Assembly (NCBI RefSeq): GCF_014695775.1 | Contig: NZ_JACJOX010000031.1 | Span: 1 to 64,000, forward strand | DNA from: Leptolyngbya sp. FACHB-60 | GTDB lineage: Bacteria > Cyanobacteriota > Cyanobacteriia > Phormidesmidales > Phormidesmidaceae | DNA: 64,000 nucleotides | Reading direction: 5' to 3' | Shown here: piece by piece, positions 17,714-26,469 of the stretch | How the letters are laid out: each line of letters begins with the position of its first letter | Numbering within the stretch: position 1 is the first letter of the stretch | Notes under the pieces: model-generated | Told to the model about the DNA's origin: nothing | The model's input: the letters and a program-made list of their open reading frames with translations, nothing else | Database searches by the model: none | Program-made: the position numbers and the translations under genes

Positions 17714-18829
17714 ATGCGCATCGGGTTACCCAAGGAAATCAAAGACCAGGAATTTCGCGTGGGGTTGACCCCGGCGGCAGTACAGAGCCTCGCTCAGCAG
17801 GGGCACTCAGTGGTGGTGCAAACCGGGGCTGGGGCCGGGTCGGGCTTTGAGGACAGCGACTATCACGCTGCCGGGGCTACGCTGGTGGCCGATGCCGCCA
17901 CCGCCTGGAGCCAGGACATGGTGGTGAAGGTCAAAGAGCCCCAGCCTTCGGAGTACGGCTTTTTTCGCCGTGACCTGATCTTATTTACCTATCTGCATCT
18001 GGCCGCCGAGCGATCGCTCACCGCAGCGCTGATGCAGAGCGGCATTGAGGCGATCGCCTACGAAACCGTCACCGCCGCCGACGGCAGGCTGCCCCTGCTC
18101 ACCCCCATGAGCGTGATTGCCGGACGGCTCTCAGTACAGTTTGGTGCCCGCTATCTAGAGCGCCAGCAGGGTGGGCGGGGGGTGTTGCTGGGGGGCATGC
18201 CCGGTGTGGCCCCCGGCACCGTAGTGATTTTGGGCGGCGGCGTAGTCGGTACCGAGTCTGCCAAAATGGCCATCGGACTGGGGGCCAGGGTGCAGATTAT
18301 CGATCTCAATGTCGATCGCCTGGCCTATCTTGAAACCCTGTTTGGTTCCCGCGTTGAGCTGCTCTACAGCGGCCCCGCCCAAATTGCCACCTCTGTGCCC
18401 CAGGCCGATCTGCTGATTGGGGCAGTGCTGGTGCCCGGACGCAAGGCCCCCACCCTAGTCTCGAAGGAACTGGTGGCCACCATGCGCCCTGGCTCAGTCA
18501 TTATTGATGTCGCTGTGGACCAGGGTGGCTGCATTGAAACCCTGCGCCCCACCTCCCATAGCCAGCCCACCTATGTCGAGCAGGGGGTGGTGCACTTTGG
18601 CGTGCCTAACATGCCCGGTGCCGTGCCCTGGACGGCCACCCAGGCCCTCAACAATGCCACCCTGCCCTACGTGCTCAAACTGGCGCGCAACGGGCTGGAT
18701 GCGCTGGCTACCGACAGCGGGTTGGCCGGGGGACTGAATGTGTCGGCGGGGCAGATCGTCCATCCTGCGGTGCGAGAGGTGTTTCCCGATTTGGCAGGGC
18801 AGACCGGTGGGACGTTGGTAGGGGTGTAG
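17714..18829 (+). CDS. ald: Alanine dehydrogenase
   Basis: 371 aa, the normal length. NAD-dependent reversible oxidative deamination of L-alanine to pyruvate and ammonium, in the cytoplasm. The N-terminus MRIGLPKEIKDQEFRVGLTP, the substrate-site Lys in VVKVKEPQ, and the Rossmann motif VILGGGVVGTESA (~residue 172) are characteristic, as is the C-terminal VPNMPGAVPWTATQALNNAT block. Begins 65 bp after the hybrid kinase on the same strand; cotranscription is possible. Confidence 0.95.
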   Translation: MRIGLPKEIKDQEFRVGLTPAAVQSLAQQGHSVVVQTGAGAGSGFEDSDYHAAGATLVADAATAWSQDMVVKVKEPQPSEYGFFRRDLILFTYLHLAAERSLTAALMQSGIEAIAYETVTAADGRLPLLTPMSVIAGRLSVQFGARYLERQQGGRGVLLGGMPGVAPGTVVILGGGVVGTESAKMAIGLGARVQIIDLNVDRLAYLETLFGSRVELLYSGPAQIATSVPQADLLIGAVLVPGRKAPTLVSKELVATMRPGSVIIDVAVDQGGCIETLRPTSHSQPTYVEQGVVHFGVPNMPGAVPWTATQALNNATLPYVLKLARNGLDALATDSGLAGGLNVSAGQIVHPAVREVFPDLAGQTGGTLVGV

Positions 18830-18979
18830 GACGTAAATCATTAAAATTTGCCAATGACAACGACGTTGTGCATTGAGCACCTAAACCTGGGAAGGGTGAC
18901 TACGGCAAATTGCTCTATGACAGCAAAGGATTGCATTGATACAGGAAAGCACGGCGCAATGACAGCGACAGCGTAAGCT

Positions 18980-19021
18980 GTTGCACCAAAGTATTGCGCT
19001 GTTGCACCAAAGTATTGCGCC
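18980..19021. repeat. Two 21-bp tandem repeats
   Basis: GTTGCACCAAAGTATTGCGC plus one base is repeated back to back (18980-19000 and 19001-19021) with one final-base difference. It lies in the noncoding gap between ald and the convergent thioredoxin gene, whose remaining sequence shows other loosely similar TTGC/GCAAT motifs. Confidence 0.85.
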
Positions 19022-19114
19022 ACAACAGCAACGGTGTGCAGGGAAACTGGAATGTTGGATAAGGCACATCACCCCCTGCAACCCTGGGGTGTAGGGTGGC
19101 AATAGCTTTTCTCG

Positions 19115-19696
19115 TCAATTCACCATTATACTGCCGTGGGCACGAGGGTCGTCATTGACGGCGCTCTGCCGCGACAGAAAATCGCCCTCTACCTCTGAAG
19201 CTCGGCCGAAGGTTTGTCGATGGGGCAAGGGAGCCTGGGCGATCAGTGCATCTAGGTTGTCGCTGAGAATCTGCCGGGGCTGTTCGCCAACGGCGGTGGC
19301 AATCGGGTGGGCGTCAGCTCCCATGTAGACAAAGTGGGGAATGCCCTCAACGCGGTAGGCCAGCATTTCGGGCAGCCACTTGTTGTTGTCGATGTTGAGC
19401 ATGACAAAATTGACGCGATCGCCGTACCCATCCCGCAACTCGGCCATGTCGCCTGCCATCGCCTGGCAGCTGGTGCACCAGTTGGCGTAAAACTCCAGCA
19501 GCGTGGGCTTGCCGTTGGTTTGAGCCACCTCATAGGGCACGGCGCTGGTGGCCAGTTCGCTCAGCGAGGGCATGGTCGACTGGGTGCGAATGCCCAAAAC
19601 CATTGCGATCGCCAGCCCAATGGCTGCGATCGCGACCACCAGATTGCGGGCACGGCTCGAAGGAAGTTCCGTAGGGCTAGGGGAGTTGTCTGGCAT
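19115..19696 (-). CDS. txlA: Membrane-anchored thioredoxin-like protein (TxlA/HCF164 type)
   Basis: 193 aa. One TM helix near residues 18-38 is followed by a thioredoxin domain with WCTSC (active-site CxxC, ~residues 72-76) and the cis-Pro in EGIPHFVYM. The length, single anchor and LLEFYANWC motif match cyanobacterial TxlA and the plant thylakoid protein HCF164, which carry reducing equivalents into the lumen for cytochrome maturation and b6f assembly. Interestingly another b6f assembly factor (CCB type) lies at 43.3-44.0 kb, not linked. Monocistronic and convergent with ald. Confidence 0.88.
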   Translation of the reverse strand: MPDNSPSPTELPSSRARNLVVAIAAIGLAIAMVLGIRTQSTMPSLSELATSAVPYEVAQTNGKPTLLEFYANWCTSCQAMAGDMAELRDGYGDRVNFVMLNIDNNKWLPEMLAYRVEGIPHFVYMGADAHPIATAVGEQPRQILSDNLDALIAQAPLPHRQTFGRASEVEGDFLSRQSAVNDDPRAHGSIMVN

Positions 19697-19808
19697 AGGA
19701 CGACGGCAAGCTCAGCATTCGATGAAGGTGGGACACGCTGGCTCTCCGGTTAGGATAGAAGCAGCCCGCTAGTATTTAGTGTAAAAGAATCGGGGTGTAG
19801 AGGCGGCC

Positions 19809-20213
19809 ATGAAAAAACGGGTCAAGCTAATTTTCCCTAAGCGGTCGGTGCACATGCCGATTACCTACCGACTGGCCAAAGACTTCAATATTGCCGCCAA
19901 CATTATTCGCGCCCAGGTCGCCCCTAACCAGGTTGGCACCCTGGTGGTTGAGTTGTCGGGCGATATTGACCAACTCAACGACGCCGTCGATTGGTTAGAG
20001 GTGCAGGGCATTGAGGTGTCAAGCGCCAGCGGCGAAATTGTCGTGGACGAAGACCTCTGCGTCCACTGCGGTCTGTGTACCGGGGTCTGCCCCACCCGCG
20101 CCCTTACCCTCGACCCAGAGACCTATCGGCTAACCTTTGCGCGATCGCGCTGCATTGTCTGTGAGCAGTGCGTGCCCACCTGCCCCGTGCAGGCCATTTC
20201 CACCAATCTGTAG
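19809..20213 (+). CDS. NIL domain / 4Fe-4S ferredoxin-like protein
   Basis: 134 aa. Residues ~1-78 form a NIL domain (ferredoxin-fold substrate-binding domain also found on methionine ABC transporters). Residues ~80-130 hold two 4Fe-4S motifs: CVHCGLCTGVCP and CIVCEQCVPTCP. NIL-ferredoxin proteins of this arrangement are common in cyanobacteria and methanogens; a role in sulfur or homocysteine metabolism has been proposed for relatives, but is not shown here. A small membrane-protein gene follows 23 bp downstream and may be cotranscribed. Confidence 0.9.
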   Translation: MKKRVKLIFPKRSVHMPITYRLAKDFNIAANIIRAQVAPNQVGTLVVELSGDIDQLNDAVDWLEVQGIEVSSASGEIVVDEDLCVHCGLCTGVCPTRALTLDPETYRLTFARSRCIVCEQCVPTCPVQAISTNL

Positions 20214-20236
20214 CTGCCCCCCGCGAGGCGATCGCA

Positions 20237-20707
20237 ATGAAACCCGACCGCTCCTTGTCTACCGTACTCCAGAGCCACTGGCTTTCGTGGACGCTCTTGG
20301 TTATGGCTTACGCGACCTACGGCGGTTTTTTGCACGACGGCAATACGGTGCTTGTGGGCTGGGTCTTAAGCGCTCTGCTGGCGATTTGGGGTGCCTGGGC
20401 AATTACCCTAGGCTGGCCCAAACTACGGCAGCTCCTGCTGCTGGGCTTTCAGTCTGACCTGGGCTATTTCGTTATGGCGCTCACAATTGCCTCGCTGGCG
20501 GTGGCTGCCGTCAGCCAGTTTCAACGGTTTGCCTACTTCGTCATGCTCATTGCTGTGTCGCTGCTGGCCCGAGTCGATAATTTAATCGCTGGCTATAGAG
20601 ATAGAGTGGCCTTTGTTTGGCTTTCAGCTCTGGCGCTGCTAGGGTTAGCCCTCAGCTGGCTACCCGTCCTGTTGCGATCGGCCACAATCCCTGGCGCACC
20701 CTTCTAA
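20237..20707 (+). CDS. Small multi-pass membrane protein
   Basis: 156 aa, start at ATG 20237. Hydrophobic helices are visible at about residues 13-30, 40-60, 75-95, 97-118 and 125-150, so four or five TM segments. No recognised family or catalytic motif. It follows the NIL-ferredoxin gene closely, which makes a two-gene unit likely. Confidence 0.65.
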   Translation: MKPDRSLSTVLQSHWLSWTLLVMAYATYGGFLHDGNTVLVGWVLSALLAIWGAWAITLGWPKLRQLLLLGFQSDLGYFVMALTIASLAVAAVSQFQRFAYFVMLIAVSLLARVDNLIAGYRDRVAFVWLSALALLGLALSWLPVLLRSATIPGAPF

Positions 20708-20935
20708 GCCCCAACAATCTAAATGTTGGCTTACCCCAATCCCAGCCTTCCAGAATCGTAATGGTGTCCACCGCCTCGGTGCCCCATCGCTGTGTAGGAT
20801 GGTTGAACAGCTCCTTGCCAACTGTGCCAACTGTATACAATTACGCCTGCTGGGCAGACGTCGCTCAATTAACTGGGCGTGCAAGCAAGTCTGGGGAGCC
20901 ATGATTCTTTTTACGCTAGCTAGAGGGTTTAAGGT

Positions 20936-23140
20936 ATGACGGTGGCCACCACGCAATCAATTCCAGCTTTTTGCGAAGGCATTCAGCACTTTGGGGAGCT
21001 GCCTCCCGAGTTTGCGGCCCACGGTCAGTCTGCGGCGATCGCCCCAGAGCAAACTGCCGTGTCTTCTCCCAGTGACCCAGAGGCCGTTTACCAAACCCTG
21101 CTGGCAGCTGATGCGCTGCGCTACCTCACTTTGCAAGTCACTGCCAGCAAAGAGTCAGGCCACCCCGGTGGGTTTGCGAGCATTGCTGAGGCGATCGCGT
21201 CCCTGGTCATGTTAGGCCACAAAAACATCATTACCGAGGTCGGCCACCACGCTCCCGGCTTCTACAGCAATGTGTTTTTGGATCGATCGCTGGAGGATAT
21301 GGGCATTAAGACCGTGCAGCAGCTGTGCGATCGCTTCCGCGAAACCCACGGTTTGCTAGGCCACCTGTCTGGCCAAATTCCCGGCCTGCTCAACCCCGCC
21401 GGCCCGCTGGGTCAAGGCCAGCACTTCGCCATGGTCGGAGCCAAGCTGCACCCAGGCGTACTGTTCCCCGTCACCATCGGCGATGGGGGGCTGGGCGAAC
21501 CCTACATCATGAGCAGCTTTGGCCACTTCAACACCGCCTATCCCACCGTCACCAACTTCCTGCCCATCCTGGTGTGGAATGGCTACAGCCAGGAACACCA
21601 CAGCATGGTCTCCACCAAGTCTAACCAAGCCATGGTCAACTACTGGCGCGGCAACGGCTTTCAGGAGGTGGTGCTAGTCGATGCCAAAGACTTCGACGAC
21701 GCCGATCAGCCTGGCGATTATGTAGATAGCACCGCCTTCTCCTTTCCCCAGCGGTTTGCTTTTACCCAGGCCGTGCTCGAAGCCACCGACAAGGCGGCCA
21801 AGCTGGCCCTGGGCGGCACCCTCACCGTACTGATCGTCAAACAGCTCAAGGGGGCCGGTGTCCACAAGCGCGGTGCCCAATCCCACAACCTCTACCCCGG
21901 CGACTCCCTTCAGCGCGACTACATCGTCAGCGCCCTCACCGCCCGCGCCCTGCACCCCGACGCCTGGGCCTTGGTGCGCACCAACTACGAGCGCTCCATG
22001 GGCGGCCCCGGCGCTAAAACAGCGGTCACAGAATCAGTACTGCCTTTGGCCGATCTGGGTACTCTGCCCTTGAACGAATTCCCCGTCGAGGGCGACAAGC
22101 AGGTGGCCACCACCGCAATGGGTGCCCTAGTGGGCTATGTGGGTCAGCAAGATGCGCAGTTTGTAGTCACCAACGCTGACGGCAACGCCGCCTCCGGCAT
22201 CAACAACATCAACCAGGCGCTCAAAATCATTCACCCCACCACTGACGCCACCTATTTTCAGCAGCCCCAGGGTCAGGTGTACGAACCCCTCAGCGAAGAC
22301 GCCTGTGCCGGACTCGCTGCTGCCCAGGCTCTGTTTGGCGCTCGCACCCTCTGGTGCTCCTACGAATCCTTTGCCATTAATGGCCTGCCAATCTGGCAGA
22401 CTGTCACCCAGGCGATGGCCGAGCTGCGCCGCCCTACCCCGTCCACGATCGCCCTGTTTACCGCTGGGGCTTTAGAACAGGGCCGCAACGGCTGGACTCA
22501 CCAACGCCCCGAGGTTGAGAATTACTTCGCGGGCATGCTGCGCAACGGCAACGTGTACGCGCTCTTTCCCACCGATGCCAACAGCATTCAGGTGTGTTAC
22601 GACTGGGCGCTGGCTACCCGCAACAAAGGCATCACGATCACGGCCAGCAAGTCGCCGCTGCCCATTCGCACCACCTTTGAACAGACCCGCCGCGCCCTAG
22701 CCGAGGGAGCGGTAGCCTTGACCAGCATCGCTGGCGATAGAACCGTTGTGTTTGCCGTGATTGGCGATATGACTCTGCTACCTGTCTTTGAGGCCGCCGA
22801 ACAGTTGGCGGCTAAGGGCATTGGCAGCCGCATTGTGTCAGTGGTCAACCCCCGTCAGCTCTACCGCCCTACCGACGTTGCTTGGGATATGTGCTCTGAA
22901 CCCGACAGCAGTTTCTTAAACGACGCTGGGTTCGAGCGGCTCTTTGGCGGCGACGTGTTGATTGGGGTGACAGGGGGGGCGAGCGCTATGCTCGAACCCA
23001 TCATGCTGCGCAGTACCGCTCCCCGCGACACCTTCTGCTGGAAACGAGGCGAGACCACCGCTAGCGCTGGCCAGATTATGGCGCTTAACGGCCTTACCGC
23101 CGATGATTTTGTGGCCAGAGCCACGGCGCTGCTGGGCTAA
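20936..23140 (+). CDS. Transketolase/phosphoketolase-like ThDP enzyme
   Basis: 734 aa thiamine-diphosphate enzyme. The N-terminal half has the ESGHPGGFASIAEA block and the ThDP/Mg motif starting GDGGLGE (~residue 181); HLSGQIPGLLNP and QLKGAGVHKRGAQSHN resemble phosphoketolase landmarks, as do GRNGWTHQRPEVENY and LFPTDANSI in the second half. It is shorter than typical phosphoketolase (~790-820 aa) and clearly differs from the Calvin-cycle transketolase (~670 aa). From memory it fits a second, shorter phosphoketolase-like family of cyanobacteria (Synechocystis sll0529 type). Likely substrates are sugar phosphates such as xylulose-5-P, but whether it makes acetyl-P or transfers ketols is unresolved. 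Terminator at 23185-23228. Confidence 0.85.
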   Translation: MTVATTQSIPAFCEGIQHFGELPPEFAAHGQSAAIAPEQTAVSSPSDPEAVYQTLLAADALRYLTLQVTASKESGHPGGFASIAEAIASLVMLGHKNIITEVGHHAPGFYSNVFLDRSLEDMGIKTVQQLCDRFRETHGLLGHLSGQIPGLLNPAGPLGQGQHFAMVGAKLHPGVLFPVTIGDGGLGEPYIMSSFGHFNTAYPTVTNFLPILVWNGYSQEHHSMVSTKSNQAMVNYWRGNGFQEVVLVDAKDFDDADQPGDYVDSTAFSFPQRFAFTQAVLEATDKAAKLALGGTLTVLIVKQLKGAGVHKRGAQSHNLYPGDSLQRDYIVSALTARALHPDAWALVRTNYERSMGGPGAKTAVTESVLPLADLGTLPLNEFPVEGDKQVATTAMGALVGYVGQQDAQFVVTNADGNAASGINNINQALKIIHPTTDATYFQQPQGQVYEPLSEDACAGLAAAQALFGARTLWCSYESFAINGLPIWQTVTQAMAELRRPTPSTIALFTAGALEQGRNGWTHQRPEVENYFAGMLRNGNVYALFPTDANSIQVCYDWALATRNKGITITASKSPLPIRTTFEQTRRALAEGAVALTSIAGDRTVVFAVIGDMTLLPVFEAAEQLAAKGIGSRIVSVVNPRQLYRPTDVAWDMCSEPDSSFLNDAGFERLFGGDVLIGVTGGASAMLEPIMLRSTAPRDTFCWKRGETTASAGQIMALNGLTADDFVARATALLG

Positions 23141-23184
23141 GGTCTGATTCCAATCGTCTGTGCAGCCATAGCGGCCCCAAGACA

Positions 23185-23228
23185 AAAATAGCCGATGGCT
23201 GAGCAGAGTCGAAGCCATCGGCTATTTT
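23185..23228. terminator. Bidirectional hairpin terminator
   Basis: A 16-bp perfect stem (23185-23200 with 23213-23228) with a 12-base loop; the right arm ends in TTTT and the left begins AAAA. It sits between the convergent ThDP-enzyme and Tic22 genes. Confidence 0.9.
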
Positions 23229-23280
23229 CGGTTTGCTAATCCCTATTCGCCGTTGGGTCTCTCCAACGCGGTTAAGAGCC

Positions 23281-24024
23281 TTATTCTCCAGCAGCAGGTG
23301 CTGACTCTTGAGCCCGAATGTAGTTAAGCACTTCGGTAGAGGGAAAGAGCCGCACCTGTTGAAGCTGAGCGTCGAGTTCAGGGTCGCTGTTGCTGGTCAT
23401 GGTAGCTAGTAACCACTCAAGCGAAAGCACTTGTACCACGATATCGTCAGCGGCTTCGGCGTTAGACTCACTGTAGCGATCGAGCAGCGTTTGCAGATCG
23501 TCGCGCGAGAAAAACATCGGTAGCGATGCCTGCCCATCCTGATTGATGGTGAGGTAAGGACCATCTGCACCCTGGCGAGCTATGAATAACGGCACTCCTT
23601 GAAAATTTGACTGGAGCGCGATCGCGGTATCTAACTCATCGCCAATGGGAAGATACAGCAGCGGCACCTTTTCTTCATCACCAAGGACTGTCTCCTGGTA
23701 GAGGGTGCCGAGATCCACTAGGGCGACCTCAGCGCTAGGATCTTCTTCTTGAGCGCGAGTCAAAAACTCTTCAGCAGCCTCGCCATCAATGAAGACGACG
23801 GGCACCTTAACCTCCTGATCGTCGACCTCGGCCGCAGCGGTGAGGGGCTGACCATCAGAGTTCAAAATTACAAAGACCGGCACCTGCTCCAGTTTGTCGA
23901 CAATGGCCTCTTCACCCAGAGCGGTGGCGGGCAGAGGCATCGCCAGACTACCCCCCAGCAAGCTGCCGCTAACCAGGGTCATTAGGGGAAGAGGCCGTAG
24001 AAGGGAGGATAAGAGGTGTTTCAT
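23281..24024 (-). CDS. Tic22-family protein
   Basis: 247 aa. N-terminal signal peptide (~1-35, cut near ATALG), then two related halves of the Tic22 fold: VPVFVILNSDGQPL with VPVVFIDGEAAEEFL, and VPLLYLPIGDELDTA with GVPLFIARQ. Cyanobacterial Tic22 is a periplasmic/thylakoid-associated chaperone-like protein implicated in outer-membrane biogenesis; plastid Tic22 acts in protein import. Stands alone. Confidence 0.88.
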   Translation of the reverse strand: MKHLLSSLLRPLPLMTLVSGSLLGGSLAMPLPATALGEEAIVDKLEQVPVFVILNSDGQPLTAAAEVDDQEVKVPVVFIDGEAAEEFLTRAQEEDPSAEVALVDLGTLYQETVLGDEEKVPLLYLPIGDELDTAIALQSNFQGVPLFIARQGADGPYLTINQDGQASLPMFFSRDDLQTLLDRYSESNAEAADDIVVQVLSLEWLLATMTSNSDPELDAQLQQVRLFPSTEVLNYIRAQESAPAAGE

Positions 24025-24170
24025 AGAATGTTTCGTCGTGGCACAACAGCAAGAAGCGGGCGGATAAGCGTCAATATCACTGACTATAAATACTACAAAC
24101 CAACAGTATGTTTTATGGCTCCCTGTGACAGTCCTACTATCTGCCTAAGGCAAGCCACTATACTCAAAAT

Positions 24171-24243
24171 CGGGATGACAGGATTTGAACCTGCGACATC
24201 CTGCTCCCAAAGCAGGCGCGCTACCAAGCTGCGCTACATCCCG
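24171..24243 (-). tRNA. trnP: tRNA-Pro (anticodon UGG)
   Basis: On the reverse strand a 73-nt cloverleaf: acceptor CGGGATG/CATCCCG, D-arm GCGC...GCGC, anticodon stem CCTGC/GCAGG with loop TTTGGGA (anticodon TGG), T-arm GCAGG-TTCAAAT-CCTGT. The 3' CCA is not encoded. A C at position 1 is normal for bacterial tRNA-Pro. Confidence 0.97.
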
Positions 24244-24334
24244 TAGACCAACATGTCCACCAGTATAGCCTGCTTTTTTATCGCTACAGCTGGTTCATGA
24301 TTAGATGAACGTCCTTTATCGAGACAGGTCTCCT

Positions 24335-24748
24335 ATGGCTAGCCCAGCCTATCCCCTTGAGCAACTGCCTGGCTTGAGCGCCACCCATGCCCAGGGGATG
24401 GCCCAGCTGGGCTTAACCAGTACCGACCAACTCCGTCGCTATGGGGCTACAGTAGACCATCGCCAAACCCTGGCTAAGAAGATGCAGGTGCCCCTGCGCT
24501 ACGTCACTAAATGGGTGATTTTGGCAGAACTGGCTCGGGTGCCAGCCGTGGGGTGTGAGTTTAGCGGGTTGCTGCTGCACGCTGGCATTATCTCCGTAGC
24601 GCAGCTGGCTGAGGCCACGGCTCAAGGGCTTTACACCCGATTGCGTCGGCTGCATGTGGCCACTCTGCAGCGCAACGACCTGTGCCCTACCCCTGACCAG
24701 GTTAGCCTCTGGATTCAACAGGCCAAAGCCCTTGCTCGTTCAGCTTAA
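24335..24748 (+). CDS. DUF4332-type helix-hairpin-helix protein
   Basis: 137 aa from ATG 24335 (MASPAYPL); the frame also has an ATG at 24305. Two similar halves, each with an HhH-like segment: LPGLSATHAQGMAQLGLTST and LLLHAGIISVAQLAEATAQG, with PLRYVTKWVILAELARV and TPDQVSLWIQQAK following. This repeat pattern is that of DUF4332 proteins, whose function is not known; HhH pairs often bind DNA. Next to tRNA-Pro and divergent from it. Confidence 0.75.
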   Translation: MASPAYPLEQLPGLSATHAQGMAQLGLTSTDQLRRYGATVDHRQTLAKKMQVPLRYVTKWVILAELARVPAVGCEFSGLLLHAGIISVAQLAEATAQGLYTRLRRLHVATLQRNDLCPTPDQVSLWIQQAKALARSA

Positions 24749-24783
24749 GCCCACAAGAACGGATGGCACTTTCGGTATTGGGT

Positions 24784-25305
24784 CTACTCTGGGTACCAAA
24801 ACATGCCCTTAATGCCTTCGGGATCGGGCATAAAACCTAGACCCTTGTAAAACTCAACCACTTGCGGGTCGGCAAATAACGTCACGTTGCTGATGTCTTC
24901 GCTGCGCAGTTTTTTGATCAACTGGCGCATAAGCTCTTTGCCTAAACCACGCCCCTGAAAGTCGGGATGCACGACTACATCCCAGATCGTGGCGTTAAAG
25001 GCGTGGTCGGAGGTAGCGCGAGAAAAGCCGACGAGGCGGCGGCGGGCGCCGCGCTGCTCCCACATGGTGACAACTAAATAGCTGTGCTGAATGGCTTTTT
25101 TAACTTTGCGAATGGGGCGGCGGGCCCAGCCCACGGCGTTGCACAACTCTTCGAGTTCGTAGAGGTCAAGGTCGCGATCGGTGCTAAACACAATGGTTGA
25201 CCCTTCACCCTGCTCAGGCAGAGCTTCTAAGACGGTACCTGCCGACTTTGTTTCTCCGGACGCAGCGCCATCAGATCCGACAAAAAGACTTTTCCAAAAA
25301 CCCAT
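24784..25305 (-). CDS. GNAT acetyltransferase (plastid GNAT2/NSI/SNAT1-like)
   Basis: 173 aa, start at 25305 (MGFWKSLF). The GNAT core has motif [18 protein letters not shown] (acetyl-CoA pyrophosphate loop Q-G-R-G-L-G) and motif [11 protein letters not shown]. The block [17 protein letters not shown] and the ending GMFWYPE are diagnostic of the family containing plant plastid GNAT2/NSI (also called SNAT1), which acetylates lysines of thylakoid proteins and can act on serotonin. The cyanobacterial substrate is unknown. Its 3' end faces the DUF4332 gene, 35 bp apart. Confidence 0.82.
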   Translation of the reverse strand: MGFWKSLFVGSDGAASGETKSAGTVLEALPEQGEGSTIVFSTDRDLDLYELEELCNAVGWARRPIRKVKKAIQHSYLVVTMWEQRGARRRLVGFSRATSDHAFNATIWDVVVHPDFQGRGLGKELMRQLIKKLRSEDISNVTLFADPQVVEFYKGLGFMPDPEGIKGMFWYPE

Positions 25306-25664
25306 GAAGGCCCTGTCTGATAATGAAGTGGCACAACGTTCAGCAGTATAAGTTAAGCACCTCAATAGCGCGGCACATTGGCTACGGCTAAGGGTTAGAC
25401 TTAAAAGCCTGACGACCGTTTCTCATAGTATATCCCCATAAAATCCCCATGCTTCTGGCAACACTGGAGATTTATGCGGGCTGCCACAGAGTGACCTGTC
25501 TTTAGGGGCAGGCAGGCGATCGCCGCCCGAGCATTTGATGCACACTGTAGCTCTATCAATGTGTCTAATGCCTCTGCCCCAACATTTAAGAGGTTCCCCC
25601 GACGACAAGGGCGGCTAAAAACGTTAGGACAGGGATAGATTCTTGCTTTTGCTAGGGTTTCCTG
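25306..25664. other. Intergenic region
   Basis: About 360 bases between the leftward GNAT gene and the rightward ACT-like gene. Holds the two promoters by position; no hairpin, repeat or small gene that I can support. Confidence 0.35.
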
Positions 25665-26429
25665 ATGCGGCAAATGCTAACGTTACCTCCATGGAGTTCC
25701 ATCCTTCCCACCATGGCCGCTGGCTTAAACCCCTCAACGGTTGAGCTATTGAAGCGCTTCAACCGAGCTTTCCCCCAATTTTATGAGCAGTTTGTCAGTA
25801 GCGAGATTCAGCTGCAAAACTTGCGTTTAGCCTACCAGCTCTACAAGCAGCGCAAAGCTGTGCTTGACATTAAGCCCGAGGGCAGCAAAAGCGCGCTGCA
25901 CTTTGTCTATCGCAACCAGTCGTTTTTGCTGAGCGACATTTTTGGTGTGCTGGCAGCCTACGGGCTGACCATTCACAACCTCAGTCTCTATGGGCAGATC
26001 TATCCGCCCATGCTGGTGTTCATTAAGTTGGTAGTGTCTCGGGGGGGCAAGGCTCTCAGCCCCAAAACTACCGAAAATGTCTGCCGCGCTATTCAAGAAA
26101 CCCTGGCAGGGCATTTTGAAGTAGAAGAAATGCTGACGGTAGAGTTCAACCTGAACGCTGGGCTCGAACGGGTGGAGACAGAGTTTTACGTGGATCCGGT
26201 TTTTCATCTGCCAGCGCTACTAATTGAAGCCGATAACCAGCCAGGACTTTTCTACAAGGTGATGTACGCCATTTGGCAAGAAGATCTGCTGGTGGTTAAC
26301 GCCAACTTACTGGTGTGGCGAGGGCGTACTCGGCTCATTCTTTACTTACTTGGGCCTAATGAGAGCCTGATTCCAGACTACCTGGGGCAAAAAATTGCTG
26401 AGGGCATGCGCTACCGCCTAATGAGCTAG
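25665..26429 (+). CDS. ACT-like domain protein
   Basis: 254 aa; an internal ATG at 25713 (MAAGLNPS) is an equally possible start. Two regions resemble ACT regulatory domains: ~85-170 (FLLSDIFGVLAAYGLTIHNLSLYGQ) and ~190-250 (PALLIEADNQPGLFYKVMYAIWQEDL, then VVNANLLVWRGRTRLILYL). The latter has the D-x-P-G-L-F signature common to ACT domains of GlnD and relatives. No catalytic domain. Likely a small-ligand or protein-binding regulator. An alpha/beta hydrolase follows 40 bp downstream, probably in one operon. Confidence 0.65.
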   Translation: MRQMLTLPPWSSILPTMAAGLNPSTVELLKRFNRAFPQFYEQFVSSEIQLQNLRLAYQLYKQRKAVLDIKPEGSKSALHFVYRNQSFLLSDIFGVLAAYGLTIHNLSLYGQIYPPMLVFIKLVVSRGGKALSPKTTENVCRAIQETLAGHFEVEEMLTVEFNLNAGLERVETEFYVDPVFHLPALLIEADNQPGLFYKVMYAIWQEDLLVVNANLLVWRGRTRLILYLLGPNESLIPDYLGQKIAEGMRYRLMS

Positions 26430-26469
26430 GGTACGATGGTCGTAGCCCGGCCTAAGAGGCCATGACCCT

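Noticed and set aside
18980..19021. Possible CRISPR array
   Set aside because: Only two direct units without spacers; the same holds for the 91-bp and 21-bp tandem repeats. No CRISPR array was seen in the window.
20617..20904. Frame spanning the gap before the ThDP enzyme
   Set aside because: Starts inside the membrane-protein gene in another frame and has no recognisable content.
24171..24243. tRNA-Pro as the attachment site of the Tn7-like element
   Set aside because: It is 18 kb from the tns operon, outside the AT-rich island, with no transposon end beside it.
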